Of a DNA stretch of 64,000 bases, positions 9,030-19,436 are shown one piece after another. Origin of the DNA: Holophagaceae bacterium. Lineage in GTDB: Bacteria > Acidobacteriota > Holophagae > Holophagales > Holophagaceae. The DNA lies in NCBI GenBank assembly GCA_025363715.1, contig JANYLR010000098.1:16877-80876 (forward strand), read 5' to 3'. The notes under the pieces are model-generated. The model saw only the letters and a list, made by a program, of their open reading frames with translations, ran no database searches and was not told the origin of the DNA. Numbering within the stretch: the stretch's first letter is position 1; every line of letters begins with the position of its first letter. Both the position numbers and the translations under genes were made by a program.

Positions 9030-10030
9030 TGCAGGGCAGTCAGGACGGCCACGTCCGCGATGTCCTGGGCGCTGCAGCCGCGGCTCAGGTCGTTGGCGGG
9101 CTTCGCGAGCCCCTGGAGGAAGGGCCCGATGGCGGAGCATCCACCCATGCGCTCGGCGATCTTGTAGGAAATGTTCCCGGCGTCGAGGTTCGGAAAGACC
9201 AGCACGTTGGCCTTGCCAGCCACCGGCGAACCCGGCGCCTTCTTCTGGCCCACGGAAGGCAGCAGCGAGGCATCAGCCTGCAGTTCGCCGTCCACCGCCA
9301 GATCAGGCCGCCGCTCCTTCACGATGGCCAGGGCTGCCCGCACCTTGTCCACGCAAGGATGCTCGGCGGAGCCGCGGGTGGAGAAGCTGAGCAGGGCCAC
9401 CCGGGGCTCCACGCCCATGACGCTGCGGGCGTTCTCCGCGGCGGCGATGGCGATATCCGCCAGCTGCTCCGGCGTGGGATCCGGCACCACGGCGCAATCT
9501 GCGAAGATTACCGCGCCCTGCTCGCCGAAGGAGGCCTCCGGATGCACCATCATGAAGAAGCTGGAGACGGTCTTGATGCCCTTGGCGGCGCCGATGGCCT
9601 GGAGGCAGGCCCGCACGGTCTCGGCCGTGGTGTTCAGGGCGCCCGCCACCATACCGTCGCAGTGGCCCACCTGCACGAGCATGGCTCCGAACCAGAGGGG
9701 GTTGTGCACGGCGTCCAAGGCCTGGGCTTCGGTGATGCCCTTGGCCTTCCGGCGCTCGAAGTAGGCGCCGGCCAGCTCCGCGAGCCGGGGACTGGTGGCA
9801 GGGTCCACCATCTCCGCGCCCTTCAGGGACAGGCCCAGGGCGGCCCCGCGCTTGAGCATGTCGGTGGGCTCCCCCAGCAACGTAAGGCGGCAGAGGCTTT
9901 GATCTAGCAGCAGCTGGGCCGCCTGGAGCGTGCGGTCATCCCGGCCTTCGGGCAGGACAATGTGGCGCTGCAACTCCTTGGCGCGGGCGCGGAAGCGCTC
10001 CATCCAATAGGCGTGGTTGGCATGGGTCAT
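9026..10030 (-). CDS. pta: Phosphate acetyltransferase
   Basis: At 334 residues this is a short single-domain Pta of the PTA_PTB family, without the N-terminal regulatory domains of E. coli Pta. Recognisable blocks are [16 protein letters not shown] at the N terminus, the central [40 protein letters not shown] and the late [17 protein letters not shown]. It interconverts acetyl-CoA and acetyl phosphate. With acetate kinase, which is not in this window, it would generate ATP during fermentation. It overlaps both the upstream unknown gene (ATGA) and purN. Confidence 0.93.
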   Translation of the reverse strand: MTHANHAYWMERFRARAKELQRHIVLPEGRDDRTLQAAQLLLDQSLCRLTLLGEPTDMLKRGAALGLSLKGAEMVDPATSPRLAELAGAYFERRKAKGITEAQALDAVHNPLWFGAMLVQVGHCDGMVAGALNTTAETVRACLQAIGAAKGIKTVSSFFMMVHPEASFGEQGAVIFADCAVVPDPTPEQLADIAIAAAENARSVMGVEPRVALLSFSTRGSAEHPCVDKVRAALAIVKERRPDLAVDGELQADASLLPSVGQKKAPGSPVAGKANVLVFPNLDAGNISYKIAERMGGCSAIGPFLQGLAKPANDLSRGCSAQDIADVAVLTALQ

Positions 10031-10389
10031 GGTTTCCTCCGATGGGGGGGAGTTGGTTTAGGGGAGTTGGGTGTCGCCAGGAAAGCCTGCGGGTCCAGGC
10101 CTGTCCGATCCTGGAAGATGTGCGCCAGGCTAGGGGCTCCGGAGCTGGGCTCGTCCAGGTACATGGCCTCCACGCGATGCATGGGGAGGAAGCGGGTGCC
10201 GAGGGCCACCTGGTCGGATTCGCCGGTGCGGACGAGCGTCAGCACTTCTTCCCAGGGAGTCAGATCCAGCCCACGGATGGCGATGCCCGCTGCGTCCAGT
10301 CCCAGCAACCGGCCCCAGACGCGCTCGCGCGGCGCCAGGAGGACGACCACCACCAGATCACCGGACTGGAAGGGCATGGTCAGGGGCAT
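10027..10389 (-). CDS. Conserved-looking protein of unknown function
   Basis: This 120-residue protein heads the leftward operon and overlaps the pta start by ATGA. A GGAG site sits 7 nt before its ATG. The first 60 residues are beta-rich ([20 protein letters not shown], then [14 protein letters not shown]) and look like a small barrel. The C terminus is Pro/Lys/Arg rich. I recognise no family. The tight coupling to pta suggests the gene is real, but nothing shows its function. Confidence 0.6.
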   Translation of the reverse strand: MPLTMPFQSGDLVVVVLLAPRERVWGRLLGLDAAGIAIRGLDLTPWEEVLTLVRTGESDQVALGTRFLPMHRVEAMYLDEPSSGAPSLAHIFQDRTGLDPQAFLATPNSPKPTPPHRRKP

Positions 10390-10573
10390 GGACGGGCTCC
10401 AGTTCGATGATTAAAGGGCTTGAAGAATCGCGGGTGAGAGGGCCGCCATTGGTAAACGATCTATCGATCATCTACGATCCGCCCTCCTCTAGCTTACCTC
10501 GCAGAGCCCACTTGAACAGGGTCCCATCGCACGGCCGGGGGCCCCAGGGTATAGACTGATGCCAGGAGTACCC

Positions 10574-10759
10574 ATGACCAAGCCACTCGTCCCCGCCGAT
10601 CTCCTGAAATCCGTTCAGGCCGCGGACAAGCCGGCCGCCTCCGCTTCTGCCTCCCGGCCCAAGGCCAACGCCGGTCCCAAGCCCACGGTCCGAGCCTCCA
10701 CCAAGCCCCAGGGCAAAAGCGGCGTGACGCACACCCGCATGAGCAACCGCGGAAAGTAG
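10574..10759 (+). CDS. Small basic Ala/Lys/Pro-rich protein
   Basis: This is a 61-residue protein whose ATG at 10574 follows an AGGAG site at about 7 nt spacing. Composition is strongly biased. After MTKPLVPADLLKSVQAA comes a low-complexity Ala/Ser/Lys/Pro tract, then a basic tail ending THTRMSNRGK. It has no Cys or Trp. The N-terminal dozen residues could form a helix and the rest is probably disordered. It could bind nucleic acid or the ribosome by charge; this is inference only. Confidence 0.55.
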   Translation: MTKPLVPADLLKSVQAADKPAASASASRPKANAGPKPTVRASTKPQGKSGVTHTRMSNRGK

Positions 10760-10784
10760 GAACCCCCGCGCCCAGGGTTCCTAG
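10758..10784. terminator. Bidirectional hairpin between convergent genes
   Basis: An inverted repeat GGAACCC...GGGTTCC occupies the 21-nt gap between the small basic protein and the convergent gene at 10781. There is no long T run, so efficiency is uncertain, but the position fits a shared stop. Confidence 0.5.
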
Positions 10785-11254
10785 TCGGCCAGGTTCCAGA
10801 CCTGGATGTGGCTGGTTCGCTTCAGCACTTCCTCCACGAGTCCAGGTGCGGGTCGGCCGAAGGTGCGAACCCGGAAGACACCTCCCCCGGGCAGGTGCAC
10901 GAGGTGCACGGAGGCCCCGCCCGGAAAAGCAGGGTGACGGGCCAGGGGCCGGGCCAGGGCCGGGAGATCCAGAGCATCGAACCAGCCCTCCGGCAGCGGG
11001 GCCGTCCTCGACCCCGGCACCAGGGCGCCCACTTCCCGCGCCTGCAGCAGCACCAGGTGCCAGGCACCGTCCTCCTGGCCCCGCCAGCAGAGGAAGGGCG
11101 GCAGGCCACCGAAGGCAATGCCGCCTCTTCGCACCTCCGGCCAGGCCCGCAGCGAGCTAAGGCCGGCCTCGTCCGCGGCGTCCATGGCCAGGAGCCCCAG
11201 GTCGGGTGTGGTCGGGGGGAGCCAGGGGTCCACGCTCAGCATGCCGACGAGCAT
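10781..11254 (-). CDS. Protein of unknown function
   Basis: This 157-residue protein has no signal peptide or membrane segment. It contains several Trp and Gly/Pro-rich turns (GGIAFGGLPPFLCWRG) and a C-terminal VEEVLKRTSHIQVWNL. I recognise no family. The start could be the ATG at 11254 or the one at 11242; no convincing ribosome-binding site decides. It is divergent from bshC, with 77 nt between the two. Confidence 0.5.
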   Translation of the reverse strand: MLVGMLSVDPWLPPTTPDLGLLAMDAADEAGLSSLRAWPEVRRGGIAFGGLPPFLCWRGQEDGAWHLVLLQAREVGALVPGSRTAPLPEGWFDALDLPALARPLARHPAFPGGASVHLVHLPGGGVFRVRTFGRPAPGLVEEVLKRTSHIQVWNLAD

Positions 11255-11331
11255 CGCATATCGGTTAGGCTTGGGCGCATGTGTACGATGCGCCAGCGCT
11301 GCCTGCCATGGCCCAGCCAGGATGGACGCCC

Positions 11332-12504
11332 ATGAGCCCCAGGCCCGTCATCGCCACCGGCCAGCAGATCGGCGCCGGCTGGAGCCCCGCCCTGTCGGTG
11401 GCCAAAGCCCTGGCCGCCCTGGCTGAGGCCCGCCGCACCGGAGCCGAGGCGGTCTACTGGCTCGCCGATGAGGACCATGACCGCGCGGAAGTGGCCTCCG
11501 TCGTCGGCTGGAGCGGGGACCGGCTCCTTCGCCACCGATTCCGGTTCGAGACCCGCCCCGGCACTGCCACGGGCTGGCTGCCCTGGACCGAAGCACACCA
11601 GTCGGAAGCCGAAGCCTTGTGGGGGCCCTTGCCGAAACCTAGGGAGCCGACACTGCGAGGCCACGTGCTGGCCCTGGGGCAGCCCCTGTGGAGCCGCGGT
11701 CTCCGATCTTTTTCTCCCACGAATCCAGCGGTCCGGGAGCCCATTCAGGCCGAATTGGTACGCTGGCGGGGCCTGGATCTGGAAGCCCTGATGGTCCAGC
11801 AGGCCGCCGTCCTGGAAGCCCAGGGTGCCCCCCTGCCCCTGGATCCACGGAACCAATCCGCCTGGTTCTCCCTGGATCCCCGCACGGGCCAACGACAACG
11901 GCTGGAGCGGGACGCGGCCCTTCCCGCGGGCTGCTGGCTCAGCCCTGGCGCGGCCCTCCGCCCCCTGATGCAGTCACTGCTGCTGCCGGTGGTGGCGGCG
12001 GTGCTCGGTCCATCGGAGCGGGCCTACTGGCGCCTCTGCGAGCCGCTCTGGGAACGGGTCGGCCTCACGGCCCCGCGGATCATTCCCCGCCCCAGCGTCT
12101 TCGTGGTGCCCCGGAGGTTCCGCCTTGAGGCAGGCCAGCTCGACGCGCTGAAGCAGGGTGCCTGGGAACACTTCGCAGCCTGGCCGGGCCCCCTTCCCAG
12201 CGAACGGTTCCACGCCGTGGCCCCGGATCCCGCCTGGTCCCCGGAGCTTCGGCAGCGCTTTGTTCGCGAGCAGGAGCGCAGCCGGAAGCGGTTGGGCAGG
12301 CTCGATCAGCGGCTGCACCGCGATGCTGCGGCCCACTTGCTGGGCGGGGATCCCGAGCGGCTGCGCCAGGCCCTCTTCCCCTTCGGCCTCCCCCAGGAGC
12401 GCGCGCTGCCCGCAGTTCCCTGGCTGCGGAACGAGGCCCTCCTCGATGCCATCCTGGAGCGGATGCAGGTCGCCGACCCCGTGATCCTGGTGGAGGAACC
12501 ATGA
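11332..12504 (+). CDS. bshC: Putative cysteine ligase BshC (bacillithiol)
   Basis: This 390-residue protein matches the BshC pattern. It starts PVIATGQQIGAGWSPALSVA, followed by VYWLADEDHDRAEV (the WLA-EDHD block) and LSPGAALRPLMQSLLLPVVA with a later PRPSVFVV. BshC adds Cys to GlcN-malate as the last step of bacillithiol synthesis. ATG at 11332 is chosen because AGGA lies 9 nt upstream; the frame opens earlier at a GTG (11281). The C-terminal region is coiled coil (RFVREQERSRKRLGRLDQRL), as in the family. The stop overlaps the start of bshB1. Confidence 0.87.
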   Translation: MSPRPVIATGQQIGAGWSPALSVAKALAALAEARRTGAEAVYWLADEDHDRAEVASVVGWSGDRLLRHRFRFETRPGTATGWLPWTEAHQSEAEALWGPLPKPREPTLRGHVLALGQPLWSRGLRSFSPTNPAVREPIQAELVRWRGLDLEALMVQQAAVLEAQGAPLPLDPRNQSAWFSLDPRTGQRQRLERDAALPAGCWLSPGAALRPLMQSLLLPVVAAVLGPSERAYWRLCEPLWERVGLTAPRIIPRPSVFVVPRRFRLEAGQLDALKQGAWEHFAAWPGPLPSERFHAVAPDPAWSPELRQRFVREQERSRKRLGRLDQRLHRDAAAHLLGGDPERLRQALFPFGLPQERALPAVPWLRNEALLDAILERMQVADPVILVEEP

Positions 12505-13226
12505 GTGCAAATGCCAGCCAGCCGGGTCTTGAGGTTCTCGCCCTGGGGGCCCATCCGGACGACGTGGAAGTCCACGTGGGCGGGCTGCTGGCCCTGGCTT
12601 CGGACCGGGGTCTGAAGGCCGCCATCCTCGACCTCACCAGCGGGGATCTCGGCACTCGCGGCACCGCGGAGACCCGCCGCGCCGAGGCCCAGGATGCCGC
12701 CCGGATCCTCGGCGTGCCCAGGTTCGTGCTGACGCTGCCGGATGGCCGCTTCGCGGAGGATGAGACCTGTAGGCTCGTGGTGATGACCGAGCTTCGCCGC
12801 CTGCGTCCCCGGGTGCTGATCCTGCCGGATCCGGAGGATCGCCATCCCGATCACCGCCGCGCCCACCGGTTGATCAAGGAAGCCGCCTACTACGCTGGCC
12901 TGAAGAACTACCCCTGCCCGGGCACGCCCTGGCGGCCCGAGGCCCTGGCCTGGGTGGGGGGCGAGAATCCCGGCCAGCCTGACCTGCTCGTGGATGTGAG
13001 TGCCGTGTGGGAGCGGCGCATGGCCGCTTTCGATGCCTTCGGCAGCCAGTTCAATCAGGATCCTTCCCTTCCCGCCACCCGCATCGCCCACCCGGCCTTC
13101 CGCCGGGGCGTGCAGGGTCGTGCCATGCATTGGGGCTCACTCCGACTATGTGATTGGGCCGAGGCGCTGTGGTGCGAACGGCCAGTGCCCCGGGCCCTCC
13201 TCGATCTCGTGGTCCGGCTCTCCTAG
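12501..13226 (+). CDS. bshB1: Bacillithiol deacetylase BshB1 (LmbE family)
   Basis: This 241-residue zinc deacetylase of the PIG-L/LmbE fold carries zinc motifs AHPDDVE near residue 15 and RHPDHRRA near residue 113. The block LTSGDLGTRGTAETRRAEA and the AAYYAGLKNYPC segment are typical of BshB1 rather than MshB. It should deacetylate GlcNAc-malate. The ATGA overlap with bshC supports a two-gene unit. The first enzyme, the BshA glycosyltransferase, is not in the window. Confidence 0.88.
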   Translation: MSANASQPGLEVLALGAHPDDVEVHVGGLLALASDRGLKAAILDLTSGDLGTRGTAETRRAEAQDAARILGVPRFVLTLPDGRFAEDETCRLVVMTELRRLRPRVLILPDPEDRHPDHRRAHRLIKEAAYYAGLKNYPCPGTPWRPEALAWVGGENPGQPDLLVDVSAVWERRMAAFDAFGSQFNQDPSLPATRIAHPAFRRGVQGRAMHWGSLRLCDWAEALWCERPVPRALLDLVVRLS

Positions 13227-13246
13227 CCCAGGGTGGAATCCGTGCC

Positions 13247-15517
13247 TCAGGATGGGGGGTCGCCCTTTCGCTTCGAGTGAAGGGTGGCCCAGGCGCGCTC
13301 CAGATCGGCCAGCTCTGCCTTTCGACCAAGGGCCATCAGAGCCTCGCGGTACCCCTCATGGATGGCCATCTCCCGCTCCGCAAACGCAGGCTGATTCGAC
13401 CCCTGCGTTCCAGACATCATTTGAGTCCAGGCTCCCTCGAACCACTCGGCCATGGGCCCGAACCTCCGTTCCTTCCGGCACTCCTTGGCCACGGCTCGAT
13501 GGACTTCGGCTGGAAGCCGCGAAATCCACCTTGGGCGGGAGCCGAACACCGGCAAGCCCGCCGCGAAGGCCACCACCGCTGTAGGTTTCGGATGAAAGGC
13601 AGCCCAAGAAACCCAGACCCTCCATAGGCCCGCATTGTCTGGCCACCGCTGCAGCACCGCTCCCAGTTCTGGAACCACGCTCCGGGCCTTGGCTCGCCAG
13701 CCCTCCAAATCCGAGATCCAGGGGGCCTCGGGGCCAAAATCAAGTGGGAGATGGGCCTTGGCGGCGTCTTCCATCAGGCGGAATTCGAGCGCGGCTTGAG
13801 GCATCCGTGACCGTACCAGGGCGAACCTGTCCTTCCTCGCATCCAGGTGTTCCGGATGATTGGCCACGAAGGCATCGAGCATGTGGAGGCGCGAAGGCGT
13901 CGAGTCACGCAACCGCATTGCCAGCCCTTCGACTTCAGGGAGGGATTCACCCCGGGCCAGGATGGTCGAATCACCCCGGAAGACAGCCCAGCCGGTGGCC
14001 GGGAACCCGGCCTGGGCGAGTCGGATCGTGTCCTCTTCCCGGGGCGATTCCCGCATCAGTTCAGAAGCGCTCCAGGGGGCAAGGAGCGGGGTGGAGCGAA
14101 GCGCCTCCCACTGTGACATCCATGCGGGTTGCCCCCAGACCAGGAACCGGAGGGGCACGGGTGGTGGAGGTGGCACCAGCTCTTCCAGAGCAGGGAGCCG
14201 CAGCACGTCCTTGAACACGTCGGGAAGTGCGACCTCTGCCGGCGCCTCGGTTTTCCCTCGCGGGTCTGGCGATGCGACATTCGACGACACGCTCAATAGA
14301 GAAGAGGCTGTATCGGTCCAGTGTTTCCCGGACCACCGCCGGAGCTCCTGCAAGGCCAGAGCTGCTTCCTGCCACCGGCCCTGGCTGGCCAAGGCTCTTG
14401 CCCGATGGAAAGACACGAAGGATTTGAAATGCAGCCACTCAGACCAGGCGTCATTCCACAGGAGCGAAACCTCGGGATCTTCAGGCAGGCTGTCCAGGAA
14501 CGAAAGGATTTCCTGGGCGTTCGTTCCATTGGGCCTTGGACTCGGCAGATTCCATAGGAGATCGGGATGGGGCCAGAAGCGCCCGGGAGTTGGGATAAGT
14601 CGAGGCAGTTCAGACAGCGCACCGGAAGGACGGGTCGCCGCGTCGCAGGATATCCAGAACCCTCCCAGTCCTGCGGCGTTTCCATCTTCCTTCCGGGCCG
14701 GTACTGTATTCAACTCTGAATGAGGGCTTCTTTCCCAGGCTTCCAGAATGGACTCTTTCAAGGCGGCCAGTTCCTGCCGAAGACTGAAGGGCGCCACCTG
14801 TCCATAAAAATCCAGCCAGACCTGAAAGTACACCTTCTCGCCGAGACGCCATGGATCCGGCATTTGGTTAAGACGATGGAGGGTGTCCTCGACCTCCCGA
14901 CACCACTCCCCTGAGTTGGCCTGATCGACCATTTTCGCGGGTTCGATGGCGAGAAAGGCTGATTCGGAGGATACCTTGGGTGTCTCAGCCTTCCCTCGAT
15001 CCCGGAGGTTCTGGAATCGCCGCCTGGCCAATCTCATGGCGATGCTCAAACGCCCCTGAAGGGCTGAGCCGTTGCCTGGGTGAAGGCGAAGGAATTGATC
15101 CAGCGCCTCCCAGGTGGGGGTCATACCCAGGGCCCGAAGGCGGCCCTGGAGCTGCTCACCCGTCGGCAGTTCCCTGCCTTCGTCGAGAATGCTCCCATCT
15201 TCGCCAACCAGGACCCAAGGCGAGCCGGCCTTCCAGCCCCGGGACTCGCGGATGCTGTCCAGCACGGGACCTTCTAACGTTTGAACGCCCAGATCGCCGG
15301 TGGTGGTCAGGAACAGGATGGCCTCATCGGATCTTGCAAAACCAGGTGTTAGACCGTCCTTGGGTACCAGCAGCGTGACCGGCGGGTGGTCCAGTTTTCG
15401 CCAGGCCGCGAGGTATTCCGCCCAGGAACCGCTCTGCGCCGACAGGGTCGGGGGAGCAAGCAGAGCGAGCCAGCCCAGAAACCAGCGGACACACCAGCCT
15501 GCCAACCTTGACTTCAC
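13247..15517 (-). CDS. Large secreted protein with internal duplication
   Basis: A GTG at 15517 gives 756 residues starting with a good signal peptide (KSRLAGW, a hydrophobic core, then LSAQS at about residue 28). I recognise no family. Two blocks about 400 residues apart align with each other (about 98-170 and about 505-575). Both share a W-V...D-ILxxGxxLP pattern, then RLR, LDxFxxxHP and a basic helix. The rest is helical and Trp-rich, possibly with degenerate TPR-like helices (LASQGRWQEAALALQELRRW). It is likely periplasmic. Transcription converges with bshB1 and diverges from tilS. Confidence 0.7.
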   Translation of the reverse strand: MKSRLAGWCVRWFLGWLALLAPPTLSAQSGSWAEYLAAWRKLDHPPVTLLVPKDGLTPGFARSDEAILFLTTTGDLGVQTLEGPVLDSIRESRGWKAGSPWVLVGEDGSILDEGRELPTGEQLQGRLRALGMTPTWEALDQFLRLHPGNGSALQGRLSIAMRLARRRFQNLRDRGKAETPKVSSESAFLAIEPAKMVDQANSGEWCREVEDTLHRLNQMPDPWRLGEKVYFQVWLDFYGQVAPFSLRQELAALKESILEAWERSPHSELNTVPARKEDGNAAGLGGFWISCDAATRPSGALSELPRLIPTPGRFWPHPDLLWNLPSPRPNGTNAQEILSFLDSLPEDPEVSLLWNDAWSEWLHFKSFVSFHRARALASQGRWQEAALALQELRRWSGKHWTDTASSLLSVSSNVASPDPRGKTEAPAEVALPDVFKDVLRLPALEELVPPPPPVPLRFLVWGQPAWMSQWEALRSTPLLAPWSASELMRESPREEDTIRLAQAGFPATGWAVFRGDSTILARGESLPEVEGLAMRLRDSTPSRLHMLDAFVANHPEHLDARKDRFALVRSRMPQAALEFRLMEDAAKAHLPLDFGPEAPWISDLEGWRAKARSVVPELGAVLQRWPDNAGLWRVWVSWAAFHPKPTAVVAFAAGLPVFGSRPRWISRLPAEVHRAVAKECRKERRFGPMAEWFEGAWTQMMSGTQGSNQPAFAEREMAIHEGYREALMALGRKAELADLERAWATLHSKRKGDPPS

Positions 15518-15655
15518 GTTTTCTCCGAACAGGGCCCGGTGGGGCAGCGGTGGACTGAATGGATCCACCCTGGGCCACGCGCTGGCAGCCGGTCAAGTTC
15601 GCAATCCAGGATTCCCGACATATTCAGTGTGGCTCTGGTCGATTAGCCTGGAGAG

Positions 15656-16639
15656 GTGAACCGCTTCGAATCCAGTCTACTGACCCAGATCCAGCGCCGC
15701 GGTGACGGCGTCAGCGGCCGTGTGCTGGTGGCCTGTTCCGGCGGGGGCGATTCGGTGGCGCTGCTGGTGCTGCTCTGGACGCTGCGGAAGAGCCTGGGGC
15801 TGGAGCTGTGCGTGGCTCATGCGGATCATGGTCTTCGCGAGGAATCTGTTGAGGATTCAGCGCTGGTGCGTCGGCTCTGCCGAGCCCTGGATTTGGATCT
15901 CGCCGAGGCCTCCCTGGGCGTGCGGGCGCACGCGGCGAACCGGAGCATCGGCCTTGAGATGGCCGCCCGGGAGCTGCGCTGGGACTGGCTACGGCAGGAA
16001 GCCGGGCAGTGGGGAGCCAGCGCCGTGGCCACCGGGCACACCCTGGACGATCACACCGAGACGGTCCTCCTGCGCCTGGCGCGGGGCGGAGGCCTGGGCT
16101 GCCTGCATCCCCTGGCACCGCGCCAGGGCCTGCGCTGGTCGCCCCTGGTGGAGACCCGGCGGGCGGACCTGCGCGCCTACCTGAAGGTGCGCAACATCCC
16201 CTGGCGGGAGGATGCCAGCAACGCCGAGCCCTTCACCGCCCGCAACCGCTGGCGGCCCTTGCTCGCAGAGATCCGGAAGGAAGCCCCGGAACTGGACCGC
16301 CATCTGTTCGAAACGCACCTGCAGGCCGCGGAGGCGGAAGGGCTGGCCAGGGCTCTAGTGTCCAGCTGGGAGGGAACCCGTTGGTCGCTTGCGGATGGAT
16401 GCGTCGTCTTCAGACGGGAGCCCTGGTCTGAGCCAGAACTGCGCTGGACCCTGGAAGGGGCCTTCCGCCGCCTGGGCTGGCCCCGGGAATCCACCATGCT
16501 CAGGGGGCTGGCGCCCTGGCTCGTGGAGCGCCTCCTTCACGCCCGCAAATGCTCGACTTGGGGGAATTTCCAGCTAAACCCCGAACCAAGAGGCGGGTAT
16601 CTGCATCTAAGACAAGCAGCGCTGCCTTCCCGTACCTAG
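15656..16639 (+). CDS. tilS: tRNA(Ile)-lysidine synthase
   Basis: This 327-residue PP-loop ATPase has the SGGGDS loop near residue 29, then [18 protein letters not shown] and [20 protein letters not shown]. These are the TilS signature. It converts C34 of the CAU-anticodon tRNA-Ile to lysidine so that it reads AUA. The start is GTG with GGAGAG just upstream. The C-terminal domain is short. It heads the tilS-ftsH-folP-glmM cluster, an order seen in many bacteria. Confidence 0.92.
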   Translation: MNRFESSLLTQIQRRGDGVSGRVLVACSGGGDSVALLVLLWTLRKSLGLELCVAHADHGLREESVEDSALVRRLCRALDLDLAEASLGVRAHAANRSIGLEMAARELRWDWLRQEAGQWGASAVATGHTLDDHTETVLLRLARGGGLGCLHPLAPRQGLRWSPLVETRRADLRAYLKVRNIPWREDASNAEPFTARNRWRPLLAEIRKEAPELDRHLFETHLQAAEAEGLARALVSSWEGTRWSLADGCVVFRREPWSEPELRWTLEGAFRRLGWPRESTMLRGLAPWLVERLLHARKCSTWGNFQLNPEPRGGYLHLRQAALPSRT

Positions 16640-16683
16640 TAAACTGGAGGGCCACCTGGGCTTCGGCCCCAAGGAGTGACCCT

Positions 16684-18612
16684 TTGAATTCCATGATGAA
16701 AAGCGTGCTGGTCTGGCTGGGCATCATCGCCCTCTTGGTGCTGGCCTTCCGCCAGATTCCCCAGAACAGCAAGCAGATCGAAGTCCCCTTCTCGACCTTC
16801 TACACCGAAGGTGTGGCAGGCAAGTACAAATCCGTGACTCTGTCCGGATTCGATGTTGAAGGCACCTACAAGCAACCCGAAAAGAATGGCAAGACCGGCG
16901 AGGTCATCGAGAAGTTCCGCACGGTGGCCCCACCCATGCAGGATCTGGGCAAGGTCATCCTCAGCTGGAAGACCGAAGGCCAGATCGAGGAGTTCAAGGC
17001 CACCAAGCCCAGCGAGAACAACTTCGCCTACGTGCTGATGTTCTGGGCGCCCCTGCTGGTCTTCGTCGTGCTCTGGTTCGTCTTCATGCGCCAGGCCCAG
17101 ATGGGCGGCAACAAGGCCATGAGCTTCGGCAAGGCCCGCGCCAAGGGCCTTTCCACCAGCGGCAAGCGCACCACCTTCGCGGATGTCGCCGGTTGTGACG
17201 AAGCCAAGGAAGAATTGAAAGAAATCGTCGAGTTCCTGAAGGATCCCGCCAAGTTCCTGAAGCTGGGCGGCAAGATCCCCAAGGGCGTTCTCCTCATGGG
17301 GCCTCCGGGCACCGGCAAGACCCTGCTGGCCCGCGCCATCGCGGGCGAAGCGAAGGTGCAGTTCTTCTCCATCTCCGGTTCCGACTTCGTGGAGATGTTC
17401 GTGGGTGTGGGCGCCAGCCGCGTCCGCGACCTCTTTGAACAAGCCAAGAAGAGCGCCCCCTGCATCGTGTTCATCGATGAGATCGACGCCGTGGGCCGCC
17501 ACAGGGGCGCCGGCCTGGGCGGCGGCCATGACGAGCGCGAACAGACCCTGAACCAGCTGCTGGTCGAGATGGATGGATTCGAAGGCAACGAAGGGGTCAT
17601 TCTCGTCGCCGCCACCAACCGCCCCGATGTGCTGGATCCCGCCCTGCTCCGCCCTGGCCGCTTCGACCGCCGGGTCGTGGTGGACCGCCCCGATGTGAAG
17701 GGCCGCTTTGAAATCCTCAAGGTCCACACCGCTGACAAGATTCCCCTCAGCCCCGATGTTGAGCTTGAGGTGATCGCCCGGGGCACGCCCGGCTTCGCCG
17801 GTGCCGACCTGGCCAACCTCTGCAACGAGGCCGCCCTCACCGCCGCCCGGTGCAATAAGAAGTGGGTGGAGATGGCCGACTTCGAGAACGCCAAGGACAA
17901 GGTCTACATGGGCGCCGAGCGCCGCAGCCTAGTCATGACCGAAGAGGACAAGAAGATCACCGCCTACCATGAAGCCGGCCACACGGTCGTGGCCGCCGTA
18001 GTGCCTGACAGCGATCCCCTCCACAAGGTGACCATCATCCCCCGGGGCCGCGCCCTGGGCGTCACCTGGCAGCTGCCCGTGAAGGACCGCTACAACACCA
18101 CCCGGGACTACATGGAAAGCCGCATCGCCATCTCGATGGGTGGTCGCATCGCCGAGGAGATCTTCTTCAACCAGCTGAGCACCGGCGCCTCCAACGACAT
18201 CCAGCAGGCGACCGACCTGGCCAAGTCCATGGTCATGGAATTCGGCATGAGCGACAAGCTGGGCCCCCTCAACTTCGGGGGCGGCCAGCACGAGATCTTC
18301 CTGGGCCGGGACTTCACCCAGCACCGGGAGATCTCTGAAGACACGGCCCGCATGATCGACGCGGAAGTCCATGAGTTCGTCATGCGCAACTACCGGAAGG
18401 CCAAGGCCGCCATCGAAAGCCACCGGGACCAGCTGGTGGCCATTGCCGAGGCCCTGCTAGTGCGCGAGACCCTCGACGGCAATGACATCGACATCCTGAT
18501 GAAGGGTGGCACCCTGCCCCCGCCCAAGGCCGGTCCCACACCATCCGCGCCGGCCACGGTGGAAGGCCATTCCACGGACCCCGGGCTCAACCCCGTCCTC
18601 AAACCCGCGTGA
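16684..18612 (+). CDS. ftsH: Membrane ATP-dependent zinc protease FtsH
   Basis: I choose a TTG start at 16684. AAGGAG lies about 7 nt upstream, and the resulting N terminus reads like typical FtsH (M-N-S-hydrophobic segment). The first ATG would be 16 nt from that site. The 642-residue protein has two membrane segments (about 5-25 and 116-136) around a periplasmic domain. The AAA domain has Walker A GPPGTGKT at 206-213, Walker [12 protein letters not shown] and the second region of homology at [20 protein letters not shown]. The zinc site HEAGH is at 429-433. It degrades membrane and regulatory proteins. Confidence 0.96.
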   Translation: MNSMMKSVLVWLGIIALLVLAFRQIPQNSKQIEVPFSTFYTEGVAGKYKSVTLSGFDVEGTYKQPEKNGKTGEVIEKFRTVAPPMQDLGKVILSWKTEGQIEEFKATKPSENNFAYVLMFWAPLLVFVVLWFVFMRQAQMGGNKAMSFGKARAKGLSTSGKRTTFADVAGCDEAKEELKEIVEFLKDPAKFLKLGGKIPKGVLLMGPPGTGKTLLARAIAGEAKVQFFSISGSDFVEMFVGVGASRVRDLFEQAKKSAPCIVFIDEIDAVGRHRGAGLGGGHDEREQTLNQLLVEMDGFEGNEGVILVAATNRPDVLDPALLRPGRFDRRVVVDRPDVKGRFEILKVHTADKIPLSPDVELEVIARGTPGFAGADLANLCNEAALTAARCNKKWVEMADFENAKDKVYMGAERRSLVMTEEDKKITAYHEAGHTVVAAVVPDSDPLHKVTIIPRGRALGVTWQLPVKDRYNTTRDYMESRIAISMGGRIAEEIFFNQLSTGASNDIQQATDLAKSMVMEFGMSDKLGPLNFGGGQHEIFLGRDFTQHREISEDTARMIDAEVHEFVMRNYRKAKAAIESHRDQLVAIAEALLVRETLDGNDIDILMKGGTLPPPKAGPTPSAPATVEGHSTDPGLNPVLKPA

Positions 18613-19427
18613 GCGGAAGTTCGTTCCATTGGGGACCGCTCCTGCAGGGCGGTCCCCTTTTCATCGGCATCCTCAATCTGACCCCAGATTCCTTCAGCGA
18701 TGGAGGGCAGTACCTGGATCCGGACGCCGCTTTGGCCCATGCCCTGGATCTGGTTCGTCAGGGTGCCCGCCTGCTCGACCTGGGGGCCGAAAGCACCCGG
18801 CCCGGGGCCTTAACGGTGGATCCCGTCACCGAGTGGAACCGCCTCGAGCCCGTGCTATCCGCCCTGATGGGCTGCCTGCCGAACCTCCCCCTCAGCCTGG
18901 ACACCCGCCATGCGGACGTGGCCGCCCGTGGCCTGGCGAAGGGCGTATCGGTGATCAACGATGTCACCGGCTTTTCCGATCCCGACATGCTGGCCCTGGC
19001 CCGCGCTTCCACCTGCGGCCTGATCGCCATGCGCAGCCGGAGGCTCGGTCCTGGGTTTCACATGCCGCCCTATGACGATCCGGCGCCTAGAGCCGCCGCG
19101 GAGGCCATCCAGGAGCTCTGCGAGGTGCGGAATCGCCTTCACCGGGCCGAAATCGCCGAGGACCGGGTGCTGCTGGATCCTGGCTTCGGCTTCGGCACTA
19201 CCTACCTGGAGGATCTGGCGCTCTGGGAGGCCCTGCCAGATCTTCCCAAGGCCATGGCCTGGCCCGGGGACCGCCTCTGCCTCGGCCTGTCGCGCAAGCG
19301 CTTCCTGGCGGCCCGGGCCGGAACCCCCGGCCTTCCGCCCGCGCAGCGGGATGGGCTGACCCACACAGCCCACGCCGAGGCATTTGCCTGGGGCTATCAG
19401 GTCTTCAGGACCCACACCATCGGGTAA
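18609..19427 (+). CDS. folP: Dihydropteroate synthase
   Basis: This 272-residue TIM-barrel enzyme of folate synthesis condenses pABA with the pterin pyrophosphate. Signature blocks are [27 protein letters not shown], the [13 protein letters not shown] strand, VINDVTGF and the phosphate-binding [11 protein letters not shown]. The GTG start overlaps the ftsH stop as GTGA. PabB at 3.5 kb supplies the other half of its substrate pathway. It is followed by glmM after 9 nt. Confidence 0.93.
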   Translation: MSGSSFHWGPLLQGGPLFIGILNLTPDSFSDGGQYLDPDAALAHALDLVRQGARLLDLGAESTRPGALTVDPVTEWNRLEPVLSALMGCLPNLPLSLDTRHADVAARGLAKGVSVINDVTGFSDPDMLALARASTCGLIAMRSRRLGPGFHMPPYDDPAPRAAAEAIQELCEVRNRLHRAEIAEDRVLLDPGFGFGTTYLEDLALWEALPDLPKAMAWPGDRLCLGLSRKRFLAARAGTPGLPPAQRDGLTHTAHAEAFAWGYQVFRTHTIG

Positions 19428-19436
19428 TCTGGCTGC

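Noticed and set aside
16549..16683. FtsH N-terminal extension from an upstream ATG
   Set aside because: That frame overlaps the tilS 3' end. The ribosome-binding site and the FtsH-like N terminus support the TTG at 16684.
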